Assembly: GCA_029959085.1 (NCBI GenBank)
Contig: JARWIR010000047.1
Coordinates: forward strand, 4,960,001-5,024,000
Length of the DNA: 64,000 nucleotides
Origin: Nemophila menziesii
Lineage: Eukaryota; Streptophyta; Magnoliopsida; Boraginales; Hydrophyllaceae
Reading direction: 5' to 3'
The notes under the pieces were generated by a model. It searched no databases. It was given only the letters and a program-made list of their open reading frames with translations, and had not been told where the DNA came from. Shown here one piece after another: positions 10,259 through 22,756 of this stretch. Both the position numbers and the translations under genes were made by a program. The stretch's first letter is position 1. Every line of letters starts with the position of its first letter.

Positions 10259-11844
10259 TGATCGCTCCTAGAGTGTGATATAAATCAATATTAAAGGAGA
10301 GAAACGACTACCGCATGTGTAGGGGTCGTCCAAGTAATAGTTAGAAAAAACGGTTTAATCGTCTCCACAGGGATTACAAGGTGAAATAGGTGTGTTTAGA
10401 AGATCAATAGAATTAACTGCAGTATAAAATAAAATAAAAGATAAAGATATGTTTGTTTGGTTTTTAGATTAAGAAATACTAGACACAAGAAAATAAATTA
10501 ACTAAAGGGTTAACTTAATGAAAGTTAAAATAAAGACATTAAAGAATAATGATGTAGATGCAAATATGAGAGAAGTACTTGAGACTCGCTAGGGATCCAT
10601 CTAAGATCATATATTTAATATTTTCGTCTACCGTACAAGTTGATTATTCTATACTAGTCGGGGCTTTGATATCCTCCTAACTCCCGTCAGGGTAGACTTA
10701 GGAGGCAATCCTACGGTATTACAGACCCCGTCACGACAACTATAAGCTACTTTCAGATGAATTAAATGATAACCCGTTGGCTGCATGGTTAGTCAATCTC
10801 GTCAGGATCAATGACGAACAGCACGGGTTTATTAATTAGTTATGTAATTAAAACCCCGTCCCCTTCAGGATTATCACCGCCATTAGTGAATAGCCTAAAA
10901 ACAATAACCTAATTCAAATCTCCGCGTAAATTAAAATCATTAAGTAAGCTTGAACTAATAAACAATATGAAATACCTAACTTGAATTAAATTAAACAATC
11001 CCAAATTCGAAAAACATTAATTTAAAGAAACTAAGGCTTAACTCATTACCCGATACTCAAGTACTAAATATTTATCTCATATTTAAACTAAGAACAATTA
11101 AGAAACTAATATTACACATGATTCCTAAAAACAAAAATAAAATATGATTTCTAATTGGGGGATGAAAATAACTGTTGTTGAAGAAAAATAGATTCTCCAA
11201 CTCTTACTCTTGCTTTTGCCTCTTCCTCTCTTCATAAAATTGAAATAAAATAAAGAGTACTGATTTTTTAAGATTAGGAAGTGTTATATAGGTCTTAAAA
11301 ATGGATTGAGTCCTTACTTAAATCAAATAAATGATTAAGGACGCAAGTACATATTCTTATTTCTGCAACTGCTGACCACACTTTAGTAAAATAGGTGTAA
11401 CGTTTGCACCGTAGGTCCAAATCACCGGATTCCACTTCTCAAATTTCGCTAACTCAGAGTTGCACCATTTTCATTTGAACAACCAGGTTTGAATCTATAG
11501 TGTTCGTCCTCGGGGGGACCTATAAGTAACGACTTTCTAGTTTTGCATGCTCCTCCTCCCTCCCTTGAGTGGTATTTTTCACTCTTTTGACGCTTCCTTT
11601 TTCTCTTGGACATTAAACTCCACCTCTTCTATTTGTCATAATGTATCCTAGCATCCATGTACCTAATAAACTCACACTAAATAATTAAATTAACGCACAA
11701 AAGCTTTTAAAGTAACCATAGTACAAATCCAAAGGAAGAAAGTGCAATATGACAAAATAAGTTTATAAATCTAATGACTAAGTCCAATTTCTACCTAAAA
11801 TTATGTCTCATGAATGCATTTATTATAAAAAAAGGGAGACATCA
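10259..11844 (-). mobile_element. Degenerate Ty3/gypsy 5' LTR, unit copy 3
   Basis: About 1586 bp, ending GGGAGACATCA on the plus strand. It is clearly more diverged from copies 1 and 2 than they are from each other, and closer to 17647-19232. It keeps the gtctcat...gagacatca hairpin at its 5' end (minus sense). Confidence 0.75.
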
Positions 11845-12380
11845 ATATATATTCTCCTCGGTCTGTGACCCCAATACTAAATTTATGGTTAGACTTCCAT
11901 CTGGAAGCACACCTCACTGTGGTCATATGACCCTTGACTTATTTTAGCTCATCATGTTCTTCAAGAGGAAGATCCGGCTTGGGAAAATATCCATAAAAGA
12001 ATCAAAGTTTCAACGTTTGAGTGTTTGCATTGGGTTAGAGTTTCACGCTCTATCACTTCTTGTATACGATATAGGAGAACGTATCTTCTACATCTACAAT
12101 TCAATGATGTTTATAATGACCTCAATGGTAGGTGGAATGGAAAATGAAAATGCATAGAAAGTGATTAAGACTTATTATAGTAGTTATAGAAAAATCCTAC
12201 AAAAAGATTTCATCGATTTCAACTAAATCTATGATAATCGAGCACTAGTTTACCTCTCATAGGAATTTGTGTCTCAAAAATTATGGGATTTACATGCTTA
12301 TATATGCAGATGATTTGTACAAGATGATACCAGTACGAGTATAGTACCCTAACTGTAGCGTCAGAAACATGAAAACACAA
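11845..12380. repeat. Unit spacer, copy 3
   Basis: Homologous to 3823-4337. The short plus-strand frame at 11954 stops after 67 codons. From about 12375 the sequence continues into a long spacer that the 4-kb copies lack. Confidence 0.5.
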
Positions 12381-12989
12381 ATTTTCATGGATGTTTTATT
12401 ACATGAACTCTTTATATGATACAAACATTTTAAAATTAAATGAGAACTGATTCTGTGTTTTTAGATTTGTCAGTCAAAACTGACTTTGTAAGTTAATATT
12501 TCGTATGATGACTAATTTTTATTAAAAACGCCTTATGTTGGTTTGACATCGTTTGATGAATAATATTTGTGGAATATTTTTTTTGTATTAAGTTATTTGT
12601 GAATAAAAGGACCAATAGTATGGATCCAATGATAAATTCTGAATATTATATTTTGGTGGGAAAATCCTACCGAAAGTAGTATGTTATACGATAAGCCATG
12701 GGATTGAAGTTCAGATGCATTAACATATGTTTTATTTGGAACATTATTTAGTCACTTCAAAACTAGAAAAATAATAGAAATCTTATGAAAAATACAATAT
12801 TAAAACAATACAAAACTTAAAATGACATTAACGGTTATTGTGGGATAAATTCCACAAAATTAAATTATTTTGCAAAAATGCTTGAGATTGAAATTATGTA
12901 CAATTAATTGTTACATGATCTAAATGTCATAATACACATACCAAATCAAGTACATCGTACAGTTTTGATATAAAGTCTCTCATCAATAT

Positions 12990-13206
12990 TATCGGTTTAC
13001 TCATATACTTACCAAGCACACTATGTAGTTTTCTTCTTGTTGTAGTAAACACACACACTGGAAGTGTTATTTTGACCGACTTCAAAATAATATTAAGATG
13101 CACATGCATTCTTTGCGAAAGCGCATATGATTTGCAAGTTCATAAAATAAATCTGAAGTACTTGAATATCCCATGTGGGGAGAAGATATACAAACTTAAA
13201 AACTAA
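12990..13206 (+). other. Conserved short reading frame of unknown identity, copy 1
   Basis: A plus-strand frame ending RCTCILCESAYD...INLKYLN...GEKIYKLKN-stop recurs at 20390-20610, 24765-25010, 30060-30320 and 35041-35271. Here it lacks 8 codons relative to 24765-25010, an in-frame loss. I do not recognise the protein. The minus strand is also open in several copies (MHVHL...), so coding status is unproven. Confidence 0.35.
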
Positions 13207-14267
13207 GGTCAATAACATGTTATTTGCAAATAGGATTCACTGGGGTGCTCAACTAATCAAGTAATAGTATCAAAAGTTGCCTCGGTAACCAGTATACTTT
13301 TACAACGAGTATCGCAAAAATAACAATATTGTACAATTTCATGACTAAAATATGGTCATCTTTCAATTACAAAATTCTTGATAGTTCTTGGGGATTGAAA
13401 TTATTATGATCATCCTTTATGAATTCTACCAACATTGTATATATATTGACAATAAAAAATTAAACTACAAGCCAAAGAAAAATTCTCGATGAACGATAAA
13501 CTAACATATCGCCTATAAACAAACAAAATGGTAAATATTAAAACTAATAAAAACATTATGGTAGCGTTGAAAATTCAATTTGGTTGAAAAATACCCGCCA
13601 AACTGAAATAAGGTACTTAACCTAATATTATAGCTTTTATGAGATAAAAATATACTTAATACACTATGAAAACGCAATTAAAGATTAAGATGTAATCTGA
13701 ATATATGACATACAAAAATAAAAGAAGCATAAACTATCAGAATATTGAATTGAGTAAGATAAACTCCTGACTATATAATACAATCTAGGCAATAATAGGT
13801 ATGATCAATAAAATTTTGTTTGAGTAACAATTGAACTGTTAATTTGCAGAACAATGGTTTATTATAACACTACATTAGTGATTATATTCATAAACAATTA
13901 TGTACAAGTTACTAACAAATCCAGAGAGATATAATACATGAAAAAAGGATTTGAAGGATTTAATTGCTGAAGAATTTTCTATATTTTGTAGTAATCGTGT
14001 AGCTGATTAAATTAAATTTAAATTTTAGATTAAAAAAATCATGCATAATTTAATGGAGAAAATTATATGATCAAAACTATAGTTTATTCATTATAACACA
14101 AGTGACAAGGAAAATTTTTAAGTTCAACAACTACTTTTTAATTGAAGTTACTTTTACAGATGATATAATAACTAGTGGAAGAGATATCAAGTTGATTTAA
14201 AGATTTTTCGGATTAATATTCTGGAAAAAAATTAAAGAGAGTTATGAGTAACTTAAAATCTGAATAT

Positions 14268-14500
14268 GAGCAAATTCGTTTTAGGCTACATATTTCAAAA
14301 TTACTATTTCTAGGCCAAAGATATTCTAAATGATAATTTTGAATATCTTTGACTACACCATCAAAAAATAATTATTTTGGCCTAAATTTGGTTATTCTGA
14401 AACACTTATATATAATAGACACATGCAAGTCATATATTAAATTTTTTTATAGAGTTAGTCAAATGGTATAAGAATGATCATTTTGAATATATTTGGATAA
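14268..14500. mobile_element. Truncated palindromic MITE-like element
   Basis: Matches the first ~230 bp of the ~288-bp inverted-repeat element at 31321-31608, including the 36-bp near-palindrome (14316-14351, one arm base changed). The right end is missing: the sequence jumps from 'gaatatatttgg' to 'ataatcc', skipping the terminal arm. Confidence 0.5.
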
Positions 14501-14718
14501 TCCTCCACCAATTATATTAATACACATACCATATGTTTTAAACATACAAAAGTAACTAACTAATTAATCTAATGATATGTGTTTTGTTATAATAGTTAAT
14601 GGTTGTGATGTGAATATTGGACAATCCAATATTGGATGGAATTCTTACCACATGTTTGTGTTATGCAAATACTAATTAGAGGAACTACTAGTTAATTTAA
14701 TGACATTTGTTTTATAAA

Positions 14719-14899
14719 GGGCATTACTATATGTCACCCCTATTTGCTTCATTCTTATTTCACCTCCTATGTGTCAGCTTATGTGGCACTAAACAAAAGA
14801 GAGAGAAAATAAATAAATAAATGGGAGAGTTTGGTTCTTAAAACCTCATAATTGGTGATATAGAGGTGAAGCAAAAAAGGGTGATATATATCTTTACTC
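14719..14899. mobile_element. 181-bp MITE with 9-bp target duplication
   Basis: Flanked by TTTTATAAA at 14710-14718 and 14900-14908. The homologous site near 22085-22100 has a single TTTATAAA and no insert, so this copy is filled and that one is empty. The termini form imperfect inverted repeats of about 40 bp; the best-matching part is TATATGTCACCCCTATTT on the left against TATATATCACCCTTTTTT on the right complement, then TTGCTTCA on both. A 9-bp duplication fits a Mutator-like MITE; read as 8 bp it would fit hAT. Confidence 0.75.
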
Positions 14900-15681
14900 T
14901 TTTATAAATATGATTGATGGTTATAAATTTAAAATTCTAACAGCCAATACAAGAGGTAAGTGTTACCCGGTCTTTGAATCCAAAAGAATGATCATTAAAA
15001 TTAACTTTGCTTTTTTATGGACTACCGAGTCCAAATGATAACATAGCCCACCAACTGGTATCTCCTTAAGAACAAAACAAAAAGTCATTTATTTAAGACA
15101 GGAAAATACAATATTTTTGTATAAATTACTACATAAAAGTTAAAGGTACCATTGACCAAAGAAATGAAAACTTTTGAAATAAAAATTTTATTTTTATAAA
15201 TTTTTCAGATCTACCTTCCTCAAATTTTTTAGATCTACCTTCATGGTGAAGTGAAGGTGTTGAATCATTTTCTATCCTCTCTGACATCACTTCCATTAAC
15301 GATAAACATTATAGTTATCGTTAAACACTTTATTCAGTTTTAAATATTATATGTATATCCAGATTCTATGTCTTCTAGGAATATCCTATTAGGTTAATGT
15401 AATTTAACTAATTATCCATTAATTTTAAGTAATTGAGTATATGTTAATTCAATTTTAAAATTATTATATATCTGTGCAAGTTCAATTTTTTTTCTTAATA
15501 ATTAAAAAATAAATCTAATAAAATACTGTGATAATAACTTGATAATTCTTAGATGCAATTTAATTTTGAAATTTCATATATTATTCATTGATAATGTTTA
15601 ATATATATTTTTTTATTTTTTCACAGATTTATCATAACTTTGAGATTTCTATCAATATTAAACATAATTATCAACAAAACA

Positions 15682-16360
15682 AGGAATGAGATCGTTGATC
15701 ATGCTATTTCACAAAACTATCAACAATTCATAATTACTTCGTGGTAAGATCTAATTACTAAATTATATTAGATAGGTTATATTAGTGTTTTGTTTGAATG
15801 GAATATGTATTACTTGATTAAATATTTTTCTACTTTCTTCAATTCCACTCTAATTTGGAGTAGGAATTAAGAGTTTGATGGCATCCTTCTGTTCTTTTAT
15901 AAATGAAACTCTCTGTGATCCTGGTCATAATGATACATTATGCACTCTAATGCGTATTCTGTTAAACTTTCATACTCAACCCCTTCCAAGAATATCTGCA
16001 GTGGTTGGCACATGATTTTATATCATTTTTATTTGTGGCAGATGATGAGGACAGTGACTACTAAATCTTGGTAGTTTCTCTAGTGGACAATTTCAACAAC
16101 ATAAAACTGATGATCTACTTTTTGTTGTTTTTATATCTAATGAAATAGATGAGGTACATTAACATGTGTACATGTTTTATTTTAATTTTAAAATATTTCT
16201 GGTTTATGAAATTATATCTGATCAAATCAACATGTATTTGCATCTATGGGCCCGAAGAAGCATAAAGTAGCTAAAAAAGAGGTGTATGTTTCTAACAAGA
16301 AGCAGAAAAAAGTTGTTAAGAAGCCAATAGGTGTAGTATTAATATATAGAGACACAGGGA
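15682..16360 (+). pseudogene. CHZ/HIRIP3-like histone chaperone fragment, copy 4
   Basis: Acidic exon remnant after 'tttgtggcag' at about 16040, then a lysine-rich exon from about 16231. The latter reads in one frame as VFASMGPKKHKVAKKEV, then a further Lys-rich stretch and VVKKPIGVV. This frame is longer than in the 5-kb copies, which lack 26 bp here. The acceptor cag is changed to cat. Downstream exons are replaced by antisense ECT-like sequence. Confidence 0.6.
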
Positions 16361-16370
16361 TCTGATGAGA

Positions 16371-17075
16371 AGTGTAAAGCTTACCATCGATCATACTAGG
16401 GAAAATTGGGGTCGGAATTGGAGAGTATTGACATATCCGATCGACCCATCATATGCATGACCCGGATTATACATTGATGAAGTGTCGTTATACATTGGTT
16501 GTGAATAAAAGTTCAAGAACATATGAGAATCTTTTCAATAATATACCCAATTATCAATGATTTAATTGAAGAAATATAAACTCACCGAGGGAAGATATGC
16601 AAGTTGTTGGCATTCATATAGTTACTCTGATCATCCCAAGCGATCCCATTATCATACCCTGAACCATACACAAAAGATTTAAATTTTCAAAGAAATATGT
16701 ATAGAAACATAAAATCAAAAACCTTAGGAGCGTGATACTAACCACCATAGTAAACCCCTATGTCCTGTGGAGTATAAGCATTATACGGGTAAGTGGAAGG
16801 AAGAAGAGATCCACTCGAATCTGGAACAACAGCGAGATCTTTGACATTTGTAGGGGCGCTTGAGATGGTTACAACAGTAGGTGGATTCACAAGCACAACC
16901 CTTTCATCCTTAGGAATAGCAGCCTAAAAATAGGTTATAAATATTAGAGATTTAAACAAAATCTGAACAGTAAACTGAGAAAAAGATAAATAATTTCTCT
17001 TAATTTACCTGATATGTCCCATTCTGTAATTCGACAACCCTCCCGTCTGCAAATCATGATAAATAAACATGTTAG
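16371..17075 (-). pseudogene. ECT-like (YTH m6A reader) N-terminal exons, best copy
   Basis: Four minus-strand exons are readable. About 16990-17060: an exon ending in QNGTYQ after an intact tttgcag acceptor. 16746-16923: AAIPKDERVVLVNPPTVV, then VVPDSSGSLLPSTYPYNA and YTPQDIGVYYG, open throughout. 16586-16658: GYDNGIAWDDQSNYMNANN, followed by a GTGAGT donor. About 16375-16520: FYSQPMYNDTSSMYNPGHAY, then a 1-bp shift and GYGQYSPIPTP-like residues. In plant ECT proteins such a Tyr/Pro/Gly-rich N-terminus precedes the m6A-binding YTH domain. That domain, the start codon and the promoter are all missing. The introns are retained, so this was copied as DNA, not retroposed mRNA. Confidence 0.75.
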
Positions 17076-17229
17076 TTCGAGTTTAGGTGCAAGATTTGAT
17101 TTTTATAGAAAATAAACAGGGAAAATCGGAAACCTAAACTTAAAATATAATGATCTACGTACAAGAAAAATTACCAAACAAAAAAATACAAGAAATACAC
17201 AAACTATCACGATTTGTCACCCCGAATCG

Positions 17230-17622
17230 TCTCAACACGCATATCTTGATTTAGAATCCCTACTCGGTATGGTTGTTGTTCTTGAGCTTCCACGAACCAT
17301 AGATGATATACTATTTGGAGTTGAGAATTACCTAGCGGTGGACGTTGAATTGCTGGATTCTCAACTTCCTGATTATGTGGGATTACAGGTTCTCATCTCC
17401 ATCAACTTCCACCTGAACGTTATTACGTAAATAGGCCATCTCTACTAATGATTTCTTTTCTTCCCTTTATTCTTTCTTTTGGACTCGGATTAATTTCTAA
17501 ATATTTGAGAGCATGCACAAAACATGTACGGGCTGAAAAATACAAAAACCAAAGAAAAGCGTAAAACAAAAAATATTAGCTATCTTTACTAAAGGATTAA
17601 ACACATGGGTCACACACTATAA
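17230..17622 (-). pseudogene. Gypsy gag N-terminal remnant, copy 4
   Basis: Minus-strand frame after the PBS: MAYLRNNVQVEVDGDGNL-stop; a shifted frame EPVIPHNQEVENPAIQRPPL continues into LQIVYDLWFVEAQEQQPY and further to about 17215. This is the longest open version of this segment besides 24090-24374. Placement as a gag start is inferred from its position after LTR and PBS. Confidence 0.45.
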
Positions 17623-17640
17623 TCCCCGGCGACGACACCA
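17623..17640 (-). other. Primer binding site (tRNA-Asp type)
   Basis: TCCCCGGCGACGACACCA on the plus strand; three differences from the tRNA-Asp 3' end plus CCA, all G/A changes. Confidence 0.7.
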
Positions 17641-17646
17641 AAAACA

Positions 17647-19232
17647 TTATCTCTCCTAGAGTGTGATGTAAATCAATATTAAAGGAGAGAAACAACTACC
17701 GCAAGTGTAGGGTCGTCCAAGTAATAGTTAGTAAAAACGGGTTAATCGTCGCCGCAGGGATTGCTAGGTGAAATAGGTGTGTTTAGCAGATCAATAAAAT
17801 TAATTGCAGTACAAAATAAAATAAAAGATAAAGATATGTTTGTTTGTTTTTTACATTAAGAAATACTAGACACAAGAAAATAAATTAATTAAAGGATTAA
17901 CTTAATGCTAATTAAAATAAAGACAGTAAAGACTAATGAACTAGATGCAAATATGAGAGAGGTACTTGAGTCTCGCTAGGGATCCATTTAAGATCATATA
18001 TTTAATATTTTCGTTTAACGGACAAGTTGATAATTGTATACTAGTCGGGGCTTTGATATCCTCCTAACTCCTGCCAGGGTAGACTTAGGAGGCAATCCTA
18101 CAGTATTACAGACCCCGTCAGGACAACTATAAGATATTTTTAGATGAATTAAGTGATATCCCGTTGGCTGCATGGTTAGTCAAGCCCGTCAGGATCAATG
18201 ACGAACAACACGCGTTTATTAATTAGTTATGTAATTAAACCCCCGTCCCCTTCGGGATTATCACCGCCACTAGTGAATAGCCTAAAAACAATAATTTAAT
18301 TATAATCCCCGGGTAAATTAAAATCATTAAGTAAGCATGAAACAATAAACAATATGAAATACCTAACTTGAATTAAATTAAACAATTTCAAATTCGAAAA
18401 ACATTAAATTAAAGAAACTAAGGCTTAACTCATTACCCGATTCTCAAGTACTAAATATTTATCTCATATTTAAACTAAGAACAATTAAGAAATCAATATT
18501 ACAAATGATTCCTAAAAACAAAAAAAAAATATGATTTCTAATTGGAAGAATGAAAATAAATGTTGTTGAAGAAAAATAGATTCTCCAACTCTTACTCTTG
18601 CTTCTGCCTCTTCCTCACTTCATAAAATAGAAATAAAATAAAGAGTACTGCTTTTTTAAGATTAGTAAGAGTTATATAGGTCTTAAAAATGGATTGAGTC
18701 CTTACTTATCTTAAATAAATGATCAAGGACCCAGGAACATATTCTTATTTCTGCAACTCCTGATCAAACTCTAGTAAAACACGTGTAACGTTCACACCGT
18801 AGGTCCAAATCACCTGATTCCACTTCTCAAATTTCGCTAACTCAGAGTTGCACCATTTTCATTTGAACCACCAGGTTTAAATATATAGTGTTCATCATGG
18901 GGGGACCTATAAGTAACAACTTTCCAGTTTTGCATCCTCCTCCTCCCTCCCTTGAGTGGTATATTTCACTCTTTTGACACTTCCTTTTTCTCTTGGACAT
19001 TAAACTTCACCTCTTCTCGTCGTCGTAATGTATACTAGCATTCATGAACCGAATAAACTCACACTAAACAAGCAAATTAACGCAAAAAAGCTTTTAAAGT
19101 AACAATAGTACAAATCCAAAGGAAGAAAGTTTAATATGACAAAATATGTTTATAAATCTAATGACTAAGTCTAATTTCTACCTAAAATTATGTCTCATAA
19201 ATGCATTTATTATAAAAAAAAGGGAGACATCA
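17647..19232 (-). mobile_element. Degenerate Ty3/gypsy 5' LTR, unit copy 4
   Basis: About 1586 bp, colinear with 10259-11844, ending GGGAGACATCA. The PBS-proximal terminus has decayed (TATCTCTCC instead of TGATCGCTCC). Confidence 0.75.
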
Positions 19233-22200
19233 ATATATATTCTCCTCGGTCTTTGACCCCAATACTAAATTAATGGTTAGACTTCTATAGGAAAGCACAC
19301 CTCACTGTGGTCATATGACCCTTGACTGATTTTAGCTCATCATGTTCTTAAAGAGGCAGATCCTCCATGGGAAACTATCCATAAAAAATCAAAGTTTCAC
19401 CATTTGAGTGTTTGCATTGGGTTAGAGTTTCACTCTCTATCCCTTCTTGTATACGATATATGAGAACGTATCTTCTACATCTAGAATTCAATGATATTTA
19501 TAATAACCTCAATGGTAGGTGGAATGGAAAATGAAAGTGCATAGAAAGTGATGAAGACTGATGATAGTAGTGATAAAAAAATTCTACAAAAAGATTCCAT
19601 CGATTTCAACTAAATCTAAGATAATCGAGAACTAGGTTACTTCTCATAGGAATCTATGTCTCAAAACTTATGGGATTTACATGCTTATATATGCAAATGA
19701 TTCGTACAAGATGATACTAGTACGAGTATAGTACCCTAAACGTGAGGTCAAAAACATGATAACACAAATTTTCATGGATGTTGTATTACATGAACTCTTT
19801 ATATGATACAAACACCTTAAAATTAAATGAGAACTGAACCTGTGTTTTTAGATTTGTTAGTCAAAACTAACTTTGTTAGTTATTATTTCGTATAATGACT
19901 ATTTTTTATCGAAAACACCTTAAGTTGGTTTGACTTCGTTTAATGAATAATATTTGTGGAATATTTTGTTTGTGTTCAGTTATTTGTGAATAAGAGGACC
20001 AATAGTATGGATTTAATGATAATTTCTGAATTTTAAATTTTGGTGGGAAAATCCTACCGAAAGTTGTATGTTATACGATAAGCCATGGGATTGAAGTTCT
20101 AATGCATTAACATATGTTTTATTTGGAACATTATTAAGTCACTTCAAAACTAGAAAAAAAAATCCTATGAAAAATACAATATTAAAACAATACAAAGCTT
20201 TAAATGACATTAACGATTATTGTGGGATAAACTCCACTAAATTTAATAATTCTGCAAAAATGCTTGAGATTTAAATTATGTATATTTAATTGTTACATGA
20301 TCTAAATATCATAATACACATACCAAAACAAGTATATCGTGCAGTTTTGATATAAAGTCTCTCATCAATATTATCGGTTTACTCATATACTTACCCAGCA
20401 CACCATGTAGTTTTCTTCTTGTTGTAGTAAACACACACCCTGAAAGTGTTATTATGACTAAATTCAAAATAATAACAAGATGCACATGCATTCTTTGCGA
20501 AAGCGCATATGATTTTTTTCATATTAGTTGATTACAAACAAGTTTATAAAATAAATCTGAAGTACTTAAATATCCCATGTGGGGAGAAGTTGTACAAACT
20601 TAAAAACTAAGGCCAATATCATGTGATTTGCAAATAGGATTCAATAGGGTGCTCATGACTAAAATAACAATATTGTACAATTTCATGACTAAAATATGTT
20701 CATCTTTCAGTTACAAAATTCTTGATAGTTCTTGGGGATTGAAATCATTATTATCATCCTTTATGAATTCTACCAACACTGTATATATATTGACAATAAA
20801 AAAATTATACTACAAGCGAAGGAAAAATTCCCGATGAATGATAAACTAACATATCACCTATAAGCAAACAAAATGGTAATAGATAGAAATATTAAAACTA
20901 ATAAAAACTATATGGTAACATTAAAAATTCAATTTGGTTGAAAAATACCCACCAAATTGAAATAAGGTACTTAACCTAATATTATAGCTTTTATGAGATA
21001 AAAATATACTTAATACACTATGAAAACGCAATTAACGATTTAGATGTAATCCGAATATATGACATACGAAAAGAAAAGAAGCATAAACTATTACAATATT
21101 GAATTGAGTAAAAAAAGATAAACTCCTGACTATATACTACAATTTAGGCAATAATATGGATGATCAATAAAATTTTGTTTGGGTAACAATTGAATTGTTA
21201 ATTTACAAAAAAAAATGGTTTATTATAACACTGCATTAGTGATTATATTCATAAATCAATTATGTATAAGTTACTAACAAATCCAGAGATATATTACACA
21301 AAAAAAGGATTTGAATGATTCGATCGCTGAAGAATTTTTGATTTTTTGTATTAATCGTGTAGCTATTGAAATTAAATTTAAAATTTAGTTTAAAAAAATC
21401 ACACATAATTTAATGGAGAAATTTATATGATCAAAACTAAATTTTATTCATTATTGTAACACAAGTGACAAGGAAAAATATGAAGTTCAACAACTATTAT
21501 TTAATTGAAGTTACTTTTCCAGATGATATAATAACTAGTGGAAGAGATATCAAGTTGATTTAAATATTTTTTGGGTCAATATTCTGGAAAAATAAATAAA
21601 AGAGAGGTATGAGTAATTTAACATTTGAATATGAGAAAATTTGTTTCTAGGCTACATATTTCAAAATGACTATTTCTAGGCCAAAGATATTCTAAATGAT
21701 CACTTTGAATATCTTTGACAACACCATTAAAAAATAATTGTTTTGGCCTAAAATTGGTTATTTTGAAACATTTATATATAATAGACACACGCAAGTCATA
21801 TCATAAAATTGTTTATTTTTTGATAGGGTTAGTTAAATGGTTTAAAAATGATCATTTTGAATATATTTGGATAATCCTACACCAATTATTTTAATACACA
21901 TTCCATATGTTTTAAACTTACAAAAGTAACTAACTAATTAATCTAATGACATGTATTTTGTTATAATAATTAATGGTTGTGATGTGAATATTGGACCATC
22001 CAATATTGGATGGAAGTCTTACCACATGTTTATGTTATGAAAATACTAATTAGAGGAACTACTAGTTAATTTAATAGACAAGTGCTTTATAAATATGATT
22101 GATGGTTATAAATTTAAAATTCGACCAACAAAAACAGGAGGTAAGTCTTACCTGGTCTTTAAATCAATAAGAATGATCATTAAAATTAACTTTACTTTTC

Positions 22201-22755
22201 TATGGACTACCGAGCCCAAATGATAACCTAGCCCACCAACTGGTATCTCTTTAAGAACAAAAGACAAACTCATTTATTTAAGACTTTCCAGATCTACCTT
22301 CCTCAAACGACTTTGAATCCTTCCAGCTTCACGGTGAAGTGAAGGTGTTGAATCCTCTGTGACATCACTTCCATTAACAATATACATTATAGGTATGTTA
22401 AACACTTAATTCAGATTTAAATATTATATGTATATCCAGATTTTATGTATTTTAGGAATTTCCAATTAGGTTAATGTAATTTAACTAATTATCCATTAAT
22501 TTTAAGTAATTGAGTATATGTTTATTCAATTTTTGAAATTATTATATACATGTGTAAGTTCAATTATTTACTTAATAATTAAAAAAAATCTAATAAAATA
22601 CTATGATAATAACCTGATAATTCTTAGATTAAATTTAATTTTGAAATTTAATATATTATTTTTTGATAATGTTTAATATATATTGTTGTGTTTTTTCACA
22701 TATTTATCATAACTTTGAGATTCCTATCAATAATAAACATTATTATCAACAAAAC
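19233..22755. repeat. Unit spacers, copy 4 (short spacer plus long spacer)
   Basis: Landmarks repeat those at 11845-15680 at about 7,380-bp distance (12288/19672, 13100/20480). The short frame at 19350 is broken. A conserved frame remnant lies at 20390-20610, with an extra T breaking the frame after CESAYDFF. The palindromic element is truncated as at 14268, with its 36-bp core at 21682-21717. The MITE site near 22090 is empty. No other gene seen. Confidence 0.65.
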
Positions 22756-22756
22756 A

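Larger units (their letters stand above)
6269..10277. repeat. 4,008-bp tandem duplication, copy 2
   Basis: Second copy of 2260-6268. Its last part (about 9890-10265) matches the equivalent part of copy 1 closely, and after about 10270 the sequence switches to a clearly more diverged LTR (10259-11844). This again places the duplication edge in the PBS-proximal LTR. Confidence 0.85.
12381..15680. repeat. Long unit spacer (3.3 kb), copy A
   Basis: AT-rich spacer homologous to 19765-22755 and, from about 13000 on, to the spacers of the 5-kb units. It contains a short conserved frame (12990-13206), a truncated palindromic element (14268-14500) and a copy-specific MITE (14719-14899), each listed separately. 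I see no other gene in it. Confidence 0.75.

Noticed and set aside
12927..13109. Minus-strand frame MHVHLNIIL... repeated at 20309, 24737, 29981 and 35013
   Set aside because: The opposite strand shows a better conserved frame with in-frame indels; the minus frame looks like its shadow.
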